A DNA stretch of 32,086 nucleotides, from positions 1 to 32,086 of the forward strand of contig CASFUX010000180.1 in NCBI GenBank assembly GCA_949297975.1, in the 5' to 3' direction. Both the position numbers and the translations under genes were made by a program. Each line of letters starts with the position of its first letter. The first letter of the stretch is position 1. The DNA is from an uncultured Bacteroidales bacterium (lineage in GTDB: Bacteria > Bacteroidota > Bacteroidia > Bacteroidales > Paludibacteraceae). Positions 18,026 to 24,642 of the stretch are shown piece by piece. The notes under the pieces are model-generated. The model was given only the letters and a program-made list of their open reading frames with translations. It made no database searches and was not told where the DNA came from.

Positions 18026-18052
18026 AAAGGCCGCCCTTTCCGGGACGGCCTT
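18026..18052 (-). terminator. terminator hairpin after the phosphofructokinase gene
   Basis: On the minus strand AAGGCCGTCCCG pairs with the following AGGGCGGCCTT across a short GAA loop, with one internal mismatch. TTTCTTGTTG follows. It begins 34 bp after the stop codon. Confidence 0.65.
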
Positions 18053-18085
18053 CTCTTGGGTTTTACCTATATATAATGTATAGGA

Positions 18086-19741
18086 TTACTTGCCTTGTTC
18101 CAGCAGCAGGGTCTTGCTCGGCTGGTCGCACACTTCGGCGGGACCGTAGTACTGGATAGGACCCGGGTAGATGTAGCTGAAGTTTTCATCGGCCCAACTC
18201 TTGCGGTGCTTTTCGAAATACTTGAACGGTGCGCCGTCCAGGCGGACGAGGGCTTTCTGAATTACCGGCTTCATCTTGCCGTTGCGGCGTTCCATGTTCA
18301 TCATCATGGTGATGGGCACACCGCCTGCAATCCACTGGTCGGCGGGGGCAGTAAGGTTGCGCACCGATGACATGTATCCCGTCTTTCCTTCCGAAATGAG
18401 GATGGCTGCCGTGTAACCCAGCGAGTAGGTGTAGTCGGCATCGAAGTTCGACGGGATGGCACAACGGCCTTCGTAGCCGAAGAAGTGGCTCAAAGGCGAG
18501 AATTTGCCTTTGTACTTGCCTTCGGCTTTCAGCTTGGCCAAGCGTTTGGCCGCCATTTCGATGAGGAGCTTTTCCGTTTCGATGAGCGATACCTGCACGT
18601 TGCCGTGGGGGTCGCGGTCCAGCGTGAGCTGGCGGGCGATGCCTTTGGGCAGGTCGCGATACACCTGGCTGCTTTCGGGCGAGAGCATTCCTTTCACGTA
18701 CTGGCGTTTTTCATCGTCCGTTTCCAGAGCGTTGAAGTCTTCGTTGTGCGCCAGCAGGTCGTTCAGCTCGGCAATGAGCCGCTTCATGGCGGGGATGAAC
18801 TCGATGAGGCCTTCGGGGATGAGCACCGTGCCGAAGTTCAGTCCGGCGTTGGCGCGTGCCACGATGACATCTACTATCTGTTCCACAATGTCGTTCAGCG
18901 TCATGTTCTTGGCTTCCACTTCTTCGGAGATGATGCACATGTTCGGCTGGCTTTGCAAGGCGCATTCCAAGGCGATGTGCGAGGCCGAGCGACCCATGAG
19001 GCGGATGAAGTGCCAATACTTTTTGGCCGAGTTGGCATCGCGTTGGATGTTGCCGATGAGTTCGGAGTACACCTTGCAGGCGGTGTCGAAGCCAAACGAG
19101 GTCTCAATCATTTCGTTCTTGAGGTCGCCGTCGATGGTCTTCGGGCAGCCGATGACTTGGATGCCGTAATTCTTTTGCTTGTAATATTCGGCCAGCACGC
19201 AGGCGTTGGTGTTCGAGTCGTCGCCGCCGATGATGACGATAGCCTTGATGCCCAACTGGCGGCATATTTCCGCGCCTTTTTCATACTGTTCCGTTTCTTC
19301 CAGCTTGGTGCGCCCCGACCCGATGATGTCGAAGCCGCCGGTGTTGCGGTATTCATCGATAACCTTCCCGGTCAGCTCGATATACTTGTGGTCCACCAGC
19401 CCGCTCGGGCCGCCGAGGAAGCCGTAGAGCTTGTTTTCGGGGTTCAACGCTTTCAGCCCGTCGTACAGCCCGGAGATGACGTTGTGCCCGCCAGGAGCTT
19501 GCCCGCCGGAGAGTATCACGCCCACATTCACGGCCGGATGCGCCTTGGCTTCGCCCGCTTCGAACGTGATGAGGGGCATCCCGTAGGTGTTGGGGAACAA
19601 TTGCTTGATTTCTTCCTGGTCGGCCACCGACTGCGTGGCGGCACCTTCTTTCAGCACCACGTGACCCTTGAGCACGGCGGGCATCTTCGGCTGGTAGCTG
19701 CCACGTGCTATTTGCAGGGGACTTTTGGTCATTAATTCCAT
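18086..19741 (-). CDS. pfp: diphosphate--fructose-6-phosphate 1-phosphotransferase (PPi-dependent PFK)
   Basis: A 551-residue glycolytic enzyme that phosphorylates fructose-6-phosphate reversibly using PPi. The length fits the long PFP subgroup. [16 protein letters not shown] (74-89) is the phosphate-binding loop. [10 protein letters not shown] (170-179) carries Asp175, where ATP-dependent enzymes have Gly (GGDG). [11 protein letters not shown] (199-209) carries the lysine and catalytic aspartate typical of PPi enzymes, and [11 protein letters not shown] follows. PPi use saves ATP and runs in both directions, a common anaerobe trait. It is a single-gene unit. [11 protein letters not shown] at the fourth codon is an alternative start. 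Confidence 0.95.
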   Translation of the reverse strand: MELMTKSPLQIARGSYQPKMPAVLKGHVVLKEGAATQSVADQEEIKQLFPNTYGMPLITFEAGEAKAHPAVNVGVILSGGQAPGGHNVISGLYDGLKALNPENKLYGFLGGPSGLVDHKYIELTGKVIDEYRNTGGFDIIGSGRTKLEETEQYEKGAEICRQLGIKAIVIIGGDDSNTNACVLAEYYKQKNYGIQVIGCPKTIDGDLKNEMIETSFGFDTACKVYSELIGNIQRDANSAKKYWHFIRLMGRSASHIALECALQSQPNMCIISEEVEAKNMTLNDIVEQIVDVIVARANAGLNFGTVLIPEGLIEFIPAMKRLIAELNDLLAHNEDFNALETDDEKRQYVKGMLSPESSQVYRDLPKGIARQLTLDRDPHGNVQVSLIETEKLLIEMAAKRLAKLKAEGKYKGKFSPLSHFFGYEGRCAIPSNFDADYTYSLGYTAAILISEGKTGYMSSVRNLTAPADQWIAGGVPITMMMNMERRNGKMKPVIQKALVRLDGAPFKYFEKHRKSWADENFSYIYPGPIQYYGPAEVCDQPSKTLLLEQGK

Positions 19742-19988
19742 ATCCTTTATAATTTTATGTGATGATAAATTACTTCCGTTTGGAGACGCAAAAGTAGTGA
19801 TTTTTTTGAAAACGGGAAAAAGACCGGGACTGCCGGGGACGGCACGTCTCCGCCTCCCGCCATCGGTTTTCCCTTGCCCTGTCTGCGCCGAAATGCGTGC
19901 CTGCGAAAATTTTATTCTGCACCTACGGAATTTCCATTCCGTGCCTACGGAAATTTGGCTGCGTAGTAACGGCGTTTGCAGGCATCCG
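19742..19988. other. pfp upstream region, weak promoter
   Basis: TACTTTTG (19796-19789, minus) lies 47 bp upstream of the pfp ATG. Only TTTC is found at the -33 spacing, so the promoter call is weak. Further on, ACCTACGGAATTTCC and CCTACGGAAATTTGG words (about 19920-19960) form a short direct/inverted repeat between the pfp 5' region and the ridA 3' end. No gene was found. Confidence 0.5.
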
Positions 19989-20369
19989 TCAGCCCTTCAC
20001 TGCGATGGTCTCTATCTCGACCCGGGCACCCATGGGCAGGGCCTTGACGGCAAAGGCCGAACGTGCCGGACAGTCGGCGGCGTACACCTGGCGGTACACG
20101 TCGTTCATGGCGGCGAAGTCGGCCATGTCGGCCAGGAACACGGTGTGCTTCACCACGTCGGCCGAGGTGTAACCTGCCGCTTCGAGGATGGCGGCGATGT
20201 TCTTGAACGATTGCGCCGTCTGTGCGGCCACATCGTCGGATTCAATCTTGCCGGTGGCGGGGTTCACGGGCAACTGTCCGGAAATGTAAAGCGTTCCGTT
20301 CGCTTCCACCGCCTGGCTGTACGGCCCGATGGCGGCGGGTGCTTGCTGTGTGTGGATAATACGTTTCAT
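19989..20369 (-). CDS. ridA: RidA-family 2-iminobutanoate/2-iminopropanoate deaminase
   Basis: A 126-residue protein of the YjgF/YER057c/UK114 family; such proteins form trimers and hydrolyse reactive enamine/imine products of PLP enzymes. IGPYSQAV (14-21, Tyr17), [14 protein letters not shown] (27-40), the key Arg103 in CPARSAFAV and RVEIETIAV (Glu120) are all present, so it looks catalytically complete. The gene lies directly after the aromatic amino acid operon, which includes a PLP aminotransferase, but it has its own promoter and a hairpin-rich leader. Removing imines near that pathway is a reasonable but unproven role. Confidence 0.95.
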   Translation of the reverse strand: MKRIIHTQQAPAAIGPYSQAVEANGTLYISGQLPVNPATGKIESDDVAAQTAQSFKNIAAILEAAGYTSADVVKHTVFLADMADFAAMNDVYRQVYAADCPARSAFAVKALPMGARVEIETIAVKG

Positions 20370-20380
20370 AATTATTGATA

Positions 20381-20675
20381 TTAGCCCTTGCGGGCGAGAT
20401 TAGCACTGTGTGCGAGATTAGGGCTGCGCCCGAGATTAGGCCAAAGGCCGAGATTAGGCCAAAGGCCGAGATTGGCTGCGCGAGATTAGGCTGCGCCGAT
20501 ATGGATGCAAATATAACGCAAATAAATTTCGCCCGCAAGGGCTAACCTCCAATCCCGGCGAAGCCTAATCCCGCGCAGACAATCTCGGCAACGCCTAATC
20601 TCGCACAGAGTGCCAATCTCGGGCATCGCCCTAATCTCGCACGCAGTGCCAATCCCGGTCACCGGCCTAATCCCG
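20381..20675. repeat. inverted array of mini-hairpins with CGAGATTA spacer
   Basis: In the left half (20381-20500) about seven small hairpins (for example GCAC-TGT-GTGC, GGGC-TGC-GCCC, GGCC-AAA-GGCC twice) are separated by CGAGATTA. In the right half (20531-20675) about eight hairpins (GCAC-AGA-GTGC, GGGC-ATC-GCCC, CCGG-TCA-CCGG) are separated by the reverse complement TAATCTCG/TAATCCCG. Stem sequences vary but stay complementary, while the spacer is conserved. The innermost right hairpin GCCCGCAAGGGC is the exact reverse complement of the leftmost hairpin. The ridA promoter sits in the centre. The outermost right unit provides the stop codon of the aroF gene. Confidence 0.9.
20508..20538 (-). 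promoter_or_regulatory. sigma-ABfr promoter of ridA inside the hairpin array
   Basis: On the minus strand TTG (20538-20536), 20 bp, TATATTTG (20515-20508). The TTG lies in the loop of one mini-hairpin. The predicted leader of about 130 nt would consist almost wholly of the left half of the array. Confidence 0.65.
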
Positions 20676-21734
20676 TTTCATGATTTCCATCTGGTGGCGC
20701 ACGGACTCCTCGTGTATGGCCACAAGCACGGTCTTCATGAACGCCTCGCTCATGCCCATTTCCACGGCTTGCGACACGCGCTTTTGCAGGATTTCCTCAT
20801 AGCGTTGCTCTTGCAGGATGGGCATGTTGTGCTCTTTCTTGTACGTACCGATTTCGCACGACACCCTCATGCGGCGTGCCAACAAGGCGAGCAGGTCGTT
20901 GTCTATCTCGTCTATCTGCTTGCGCAGGATGGCGAGGTTTTCTGTTGTCTGCTTCGTGTCGCGGATGACGAGATTGCCCACAATGAGGGCCAACACATCG
21001 GGCGTGACTTGCTGGGCGGCATCGCTCCAAGCCTTGTCAGGGTCGCAATGCGCCTCGATGATAAGGCCGTCGAAGTTGAGGTCCATGGCCTGCTGCGAGA
21101 TGGGGGCGATGAGTTCGCGCTTGCCGCCGATGTGGCTGGGGTCGCACAGGATGGGCAGCTGGGGCAGCTGGCGGTGCAGCTCGATGGGGATGTGCCACTG
21201 GGGCAAGTTGCGGTATATCTTCTTGTCATACGAGCTGAAGCCCCGGTGGATGGCCCCGAGCCGCCGTATGCCGGCGTTGTAAATGCGTTGCAACGCCCCT
21301 ATCCACAAGTCGAGATCGGGGTTCACGGGGTTCTTCACCAGCACGGGGATGTCCACGCCTTCGAGCGCATCGGCTATCTCCTGCATGGCGAAGGGGTTGG
21401 CCGAGGTGCGCGCCCCTATCCACAAGATGTCCACGCCGTATTTCAAGGCTTCGAACACGTGTTTGGCGTTGGCCACCTCGGTGGCGGTGTACATGCCTGT
21501 GTCGGCCTTCACTTCCTTGAGCCAGCGCAAACCTTCGGTGCCCACGCCCTCAAATCCGCCCGGCTTGGTGCGGGGTTTCCAAATACCCGCGCGGAATATC
21601 TTCACACCGTTGGCAGCCAGGCTGCGGGCGGTGTTCATCACTTGTTCTTCAGTCTCGGCGCTGCACGGCCCGGCGATGAGCAACGGGCGTTTCGGGTCAA
21701 TGCCCGGCAGCAGGATGGGTTGTAAGTCTGTCAT
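20667..21734 (-). CDS. bifunctional DAHP synthase / chorismate mutase
   Basis: 355 residues from MTDLQPILLPG; an 84-bp in-frame upstream extension has repeat-like content and is not used as the start. The N-terminal about 255 residues are a type I-beta (KDO8P-like) DAHP synthase that condenses PEP and erythrose-4-phosphate: IAGPCSAE, KPRTKPGGFEGVG, KNPVNPDLDLWIGA, CDPSHIGGKREL and IEAHCDPDKAWSDA. The C-terminal about 90 residues are an AroQ-type helical chorismate mutase (LRKQIDEIDNDLLALLARRM...QRYEEILQKR). The fusion may allow feedback through the mutase domain. It is the third gene of the pheA operon. Its stop codon and last Asp come from the adjoining hairpin-array repeat. Confidence 0.95.
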   Translation of the reverse strand: MTDLQPILLPGIDPKRPLLIAGPCSAETEEQVMNTARSLAANGVKIFRAGIWKPRTKPGGFEGVGTEGLRWLKEVKADTGMYTATEVANAKHVFEALKYGVDILWIGARTSANPFAMQEIADALEGVDIPVLVKNPVNPDLDLWIGALQRIYNAGIRRLGAIHRGFSSYDKKIYRNLPQWHIPIELHRQLPQLPILCDPSHIGGKRELIAPISQQAMDLNFDGLIIEAHCDPDKAWSDAAQQVTPDVLALIVGNLVIRDTKQTTENLAILRKQIDEIDNDLLALLARRMRVSCEIGTYKKEHNMPILQEQRYEEILQKRVSQAVEMGMSEAFMKTVLVAIHEESVRHQMEIMKRD

Positions 21735-21866
21735 AATGGTGGAATTGATAAATCGTGAAATTGTGAAATCGAGGGGAGGGGGGACACAGGCAACATGAGA
21801 TGTTTTCCCTTTCCTCATTTATAATTACGGTCGGGAACATAGCTTGTCCCGAAGCTCCATTAACCG

Positions 21867-23024
21867 TTAATCACTAATCGTTAATCGTTGAAGCGCTTCC
21901 TCCAGCATCTGCTCGTTGCAGCACAACGAGATGCGCACGTAGCGTGTGCCCCGGTCGCCGAAGATGAGGCCAGGGGTGATGAATACGTGCTTACCGTAGA
22001 GCACCTCGTCGGCCAACTCGGCGGAGTCGCGGTAACGGTCGGGGATGCGTGCCCAGAGGAACATACCCACCTGGTCGGGGTCGTAGCGGCAACCCAGCAC
22101 GTCCATGATGCGGCAGGCCGTGACGCGGCGGCGGGCATACACGCGGTTCATCTCGTCGTGCCACGCGGGCGGGTTCTGCAAGGCCTGCACCGCGCCCTTC
22201 ATCATGGGGCGATACATGCCCGAGTCCACGTTGGACTTCACCCGCAGCACCCATTGCACGAATTGCGCGTTCGAGGCCAGCATGGCCATGCGCCAACCCG
22301 CCATGTTGTGGGCCTTGCTCATGGAGTTCAACTCGATGCACACGTCCTTCGCACCCGGCACGGCCAGGATGCTCAGCTTCTCATCGTTGAGGATGAAGCT
22401 GTACGGGTTGTCATTCACCACCACTATCTCGTGGCGGCGGCCGAAGTCCACCAATCGTTCGAACAATTGGCGGGTGGCACGCGCCCCGGTGGGCATGTTG
22501 GGGTAATTCACCCACATCAGCTTCATATCCGTCAGGTCCATGCGCTCCAATGCCTCGAAGTCGGGCATCCAGCCCCGCCCTTCGTCCAAGGGATAAGGAA
22601 TGACGCGTGCCTCACACAAGCGGCTGGCCGAGGTGTAAGTGGGATAGCCGGGATTGGGCACCAGCACCCCCTCGCCGGGGTTGACGAAGGCGAGCGTGAT
22701 GTGCAGGATGCCTTCCTTCGACCCGATGAGTGGCTGTATTTCCTTGTCGGGGTCAAGCGTCACGCCATACCACCGGGCATACCACCCTGCCCAGGCCTGG
22801 CGCAGTTCGGGCAGGCCGTTATAGCTTTGGTAGCCGTGCGCATCGGACCGCCGGGCATCGGCGCACAAAGCTTCGATGGTGGCTTCGGAGGGCGGCAGGT
22901 CGGGATTACCGATACCGAGATTGATGACATGCTTGCCCTCTGCGTTCATTTGCGCTACTTCCTTCAATTTGATGGAGAAGTAGTATTCGGTGACTGTGTT
23001 CAGTCGGTTGGCAGGAAGTATCAT
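21867..23024 (-). CDS. class I/II PLP-dependent aminotransferase (probable aromatic)
   Basis: A 385-residue fold-type I aminotransferase. LGIGNPDLPPS (36-46), YQSYNGLPELRQAW, PNPGYPTY (123-130), WVNYPNMPTG (171-180; the family's NPxNPTG reads NYPNMPTG), VVNDNPYSF (203-210), the PLP Lys237 in NSMSKAHNMAGWR and VRISLC near the C-terminus are seen. Its place between pheA and the DAHP synthase/chorismate mutase gene points to transamination of phenylpyruvate and 4-hydroxyphenylpyruvate. By sequence alone it could also be an LL-diaminopimelate or aspartate-type enzyme. The C-terminal LTISD and stop are encoded by an ACGATTAACGATTAGTGATTAACGG repeat. Confidence 0.9.
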   Translation of the reverse strand: MILPANRLNTVTEYYFSIKLKEVAQMNAEGKHVINLGIGNPDLPPSEATIEALCADARRSDAHGYQSYNGLPELRQAWAGWYARWYGVTLDPDKEIQPLIGSKEGILHITLAFVNPGEGVLVPNPGYPTYTSASRLCEARVIPYPLDEGRGWMPDFEALERMDLTDMKLMWVNYPNMPTGARATRQLFERLVDFGRRHEIVVVNDNPYSFILNDEKLSILAVPGAKDVCIELNSMSKAHNMAGWRMAMLASNAQFVQWVLRVKSNVDSGMYRPMMKGAVQALQNPPAWHDEMNRVYARRRVTACRIMDVLGCRYDPDQVGMFLWARIPDRYRDSAELADEVLYGKHVFITPGLIFGDRGTRYVRISLCCNEQMLEEALQRLTISD

Positions 23025-23109
23025 GTTGTTGTAAAATTAAAAGCCTCTTCCAAGGAGGGGATGTAGGGTTACTTTGGTTGCTATCAGCGGTGTAAATATT
23101 CATTGTTCA

Positions 23110-23955
23110 TTATTCATTGTTCATTGCGCAGGCTTTGTATTCCCCCAGGTTCTGGAAACCGCTCACCAAGGGGCGTATGGCATCGAGCGACTGGCGGTAG
23201 CGAGTGTAGTCGGCAAACGTGAGGTTGATGTAAAACTGGTATTCCCACTCCTTGCCGATGATGGGCAGCGACTGTATCTTGGTGAGGTTGTTGTGGTAGA
23301 ACGACAGGATGGTGAGCACTTTCGACAGGCTTCCCTCCTCGTGGGGCAGGGTGAACACCAACGTGGCCTTGTTCACCTCCGTGCGGTCGGCCATCTGCCG
23401 TGCCAGTTCCGGCTGCGCCACGATGAGGAAACGGGTAAAGTTGCGCTTGTTCGTCTCGATGCCCCCGGCCAGCACCTCCAGCCCGTACATGTCGGCAGCC
23501 AGGCGGCTGCAAATAGCGGCGGTACCCCTCAGTTCCTTCACGGCGATATCCTTGGCAGCCAAGGCTGTGTCCTCGCTTTCGATGGCACGCATGTAGCGGT
23601 GCCCGTCCAGGAAATCCTCGCACTGCATCAGGGCGATGGGATGCGAGTGCACCTCGCTGATGTCCGTGATGCGCTGCCCCGGCAGGGCGGCCAGGTGGTG
23701 CTCGATGCGCAGCTTGTGCTCGCCCACGATGAGACAACCGCTTTCGCGCAGCAGGTTGTGGTTTTGCAGCAGGCTGCCCGCGATGGTGTTTTCTATCGCC
23801 ACGATGCCCAGCAGTCCCTTGTCGGCCGCCAATGCGCGGAACAGGTCCTTGAACGTGTTACAAGGCACAGTCTCCACTTGTTCGCCTTGGAAATACTCCC
23901 GCGCGGCTATTTCGTGAAATGCCCCGCTCACTCCTTGTATGGCTACTCGTTTCAT
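23110..23955 (-). CDS. pheA: prephenate dehydratase with ACT domain
   Basis: A 281-residue enzyme that converts prephenate to phenylpyruvate, committing flux to phenylalanine. The catalytic domain (about 1-180) shows IQGVSGAFHEIAA, VAIENTIAGSL (52-62) and the essential NFTRFLIV (172-179, Thr174-Arg175-Phe176). An ACT regulatory domain (about 196-275) carries ATLVFTLPHEEGSLSKVL, but the ESRP Phe-binding motif reads IQSLPI (227-232), so feedback behaviour may differ. It has no chorismate mutase domain; that activity is on the co-transcribed DAHP synthase. It is the first structural gene of the operon, behind an attenuator leader. Its last codons (NNE) and stop belong to an AACAATGAATAATGAACAATGAAT repeat. 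Confidence 0.96.
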   Translation of the reverse strand: MKRVAIQGVSGAFHEIAAREYFQGEQVETVPCNTFKDLFRALAADKGLLGIVAIENTIAGSLLQNHNLLRESGCLIVGEHKLRIEHHLAALPGQRITDISEVHSHPIALMQCEDFLDGHRYMRAIESEDTALAAKDIAVKELRGTAAICSRLAADMYGLEVLAGGIETNKRNFTRFLIVAQPELARQMADRTEVNKATLVFTLPHEEGSLSKVLTILSFYHNNLTKIQSLPIIGKEWEYQFYINLTFADYTRYRQSLDAIRPLVSGFQNLGEYKACAMNNE

Positions 23956-24014
23956 GTGATTAAGTTGCTTTGCCTGCCCAGTTCCTTCCCTTCAAGGGAG
24001 GCCGGGAGGGGTTC

Positions 24015-24050
24015 AATAAAAAATCCTGCCCGTTGCTTCGAGCAGGATTT
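24015..24050 (-). terminator. attenuator terminator in the pheA leader
   Basis: On the minus strand AAATCCTGCTCG, loop AAGCAA, CGGGCAGGATTT forms a 12-bp stem with one U-G wobble, followed by TTTATTG. It lies 60-95 nt upstream of the pheA start and no gene ends before it, so it acts within the leader. Its 5' arm contains ATCCTGCTC (24048-24040), the perfect complement of GAGCAGGAT at 24107-24099. Confidence 0.88.
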
Positions 24051-24098
24051 CCGTTTGTCTGTTGTCTTATATATTATAATGAATACTCGCATACGTTC

Positions 24099-24107
24099 AT
24101 CCTGCTC
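24099..24107 (-). promoter_or_regulatory. antiterminator segment abutting the leader-peptide stop codon
   Basis: GAGCAGGAT on the minus strand begins at the base right after the UAA of the leader peptide. It can form 9 uninterrupted pairs with the 5' arm of the attenuator terminator. A ribosome halted at the stop codon would cover it; one stalled upstream on Phe/Tyr codons would leave it free. Confidence 0.8.
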
Positions 24108-24158
24108 TTACCGGTCAAAGTAAAAGTAAAAATAAAAGTATGCGTAAAATCGTGTCAT
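24108..24158 (-). CDS. Phe/Tyr leader peptide of the pheA operon (pheL-like)
   Basis: A 16-residue reading frame, MTRFYAYFYFYFYFDR, with five Phe and five Tyr in near-perfect alternation. The ATG lies about 23 nt after the predicted transcription start, and the UAA directly abuts the antiterminator segment. The composition, the position between a consensus promoter and a terminator, and the downstream Phe/Tyr pathway genes identify it as an attenuation leader like E. coli pheL. Low charged tRNA-Phe or tRNA-Tyr should stall ribosomes here and allow read-through. The codons used are mostly TTT and TAC. Confidence 0.88.
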   Translation of the reverse strand: MTRFYAYFYFYFYFDR

Positions 24159-24186
24159 GCGTCCGTTGCTTGTATGATTTCGGTTG

Positions 24187-24217
24187 CAAATATACGCACG
24201 TTTTCTGATTTGACAAA
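24187..24217 (-). promoter_or_regulatory. sigma-ABfr promoter of the pheA operon
   Basis: On the minus strand TTTG (24217-24214), 19 bp, TATATTTG (24194-24187), a perfect consensus. Transcription should start near 24181, giving a leader of about 225 nt before pheA. Confidence 0.85.
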
Positions 24218-24498
24218 TAATTTGAAAAGAAATGCAAGAAAAAATTACAACCATGCGTATTCGCGTTCCAGTCTCTATGGGTTGGGGTTAATGGAGAACT
24301 TGCATTCTTATGGATAACTTTATGCATCAAAAAGCAAAAGGCCGGACTGATACCTGCACGATTATGAGCGTAAAGATACGTATCTCTTATGCCGAACTTA
24401 CGTCTAAAGTTTTTCCAACTGATGTGAAAAACCTCTCCACCTGAAACGGACAATATTGGCTTGCTCCGCCTGCGGGCATCCATTTTTCTTCCTCCATA
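24218..24498. other. AT-rich divergent intergenic region
   Basis: This gap between the pheA promoter and the polysaccharide-degradation operon holds no supported gene. It contains a 12-bp perfect palindrome AGATACGTATCT (24374-24385) within a longer imperfect TAAAGATACGTATCTCTTA, a possible regulator site. The base composition is clearly more AT-rich than the flanking housekeeping genes. Confidence 0.5.
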
Positions 24499-24573
24499 AT
24501 GCAAAAATCCGACAAGCCATGCAAAAATCCGCTCCGCACCCGATTTTTGCATGTTTCCACCGGATTTTTGCAT
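24499..24573. promoter_or_regulatory. four-copy ATGCAAAAATCCG operator-like array
   Basis: ATGCAAAAATCCG occurs at 24499-24511 and 24519-24531. It recurs inverted as CGATTTTTGCAT (24541-24552) and CGGATTTTTGCAT (24561-24573). Copies in each pair are 20 bp apart, about two helical turns, and the whole forms nested palindromes that end at the -33 box of the next promoter. Confidence 0.75.
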
Positions 24574-24601
24574 TGCCTCGTATTATATATCCATACATTT
24601 G
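24573..24601 (+). promoter_or_regulatory. promoter of the GH5/T9SS operon
   Basis: TTG (24573-24575), 18 bp, TACATTTG (24594-24601). The spacer is one base shorter than usual. The -33 box overlaps the last copy of the inverted 13-mer array, so a bound regulator could occlude or recruit polymerase. The ATG lies 41 bp after the -7 box. Confidence 0.65.
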
Positions 24602-24642
24602 CAGCACAATTTTCTTTAGTTTTCATTAAAAAACAAACTGTC

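Noticed and set aside
20381..20675. Possible CRISPR array
   Set aside because: The conserved unit is only about 8 nt, the intervals are self-complementary hairpins of about 8-12 nt, orientation inverts in the middle and no cas genes are present.
21735..21818. 28-residue N-terminal extension of the DAHP synthase/chorismate mutase
   Set aside because: The extension is encoded by low-complexity AAATCGTGAAATTGTG-type sequence; the enzyme family starts near MTDLQPILLPG.
23952..24092. 47-codon minus-strand frame whose TGA overlaps the pheA ATG
   Set aside because: It would run through the attenuator hairpin and give ATGA-type coupling to pheA, but the sequence lacks conserved features and translation through the hairpin would conflict with attenuation. 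Conservation in relatives would be needed to revive it.
24115..24573. 152-codon minus-strand frame upstream of pheA
   Set aside because: It overlaps the pheA promoter and the 13-mer array, its translation is low-complexity at both ends, and no family is recognised. It overlaps the Phe/Tyr leader peptide in a different frame.
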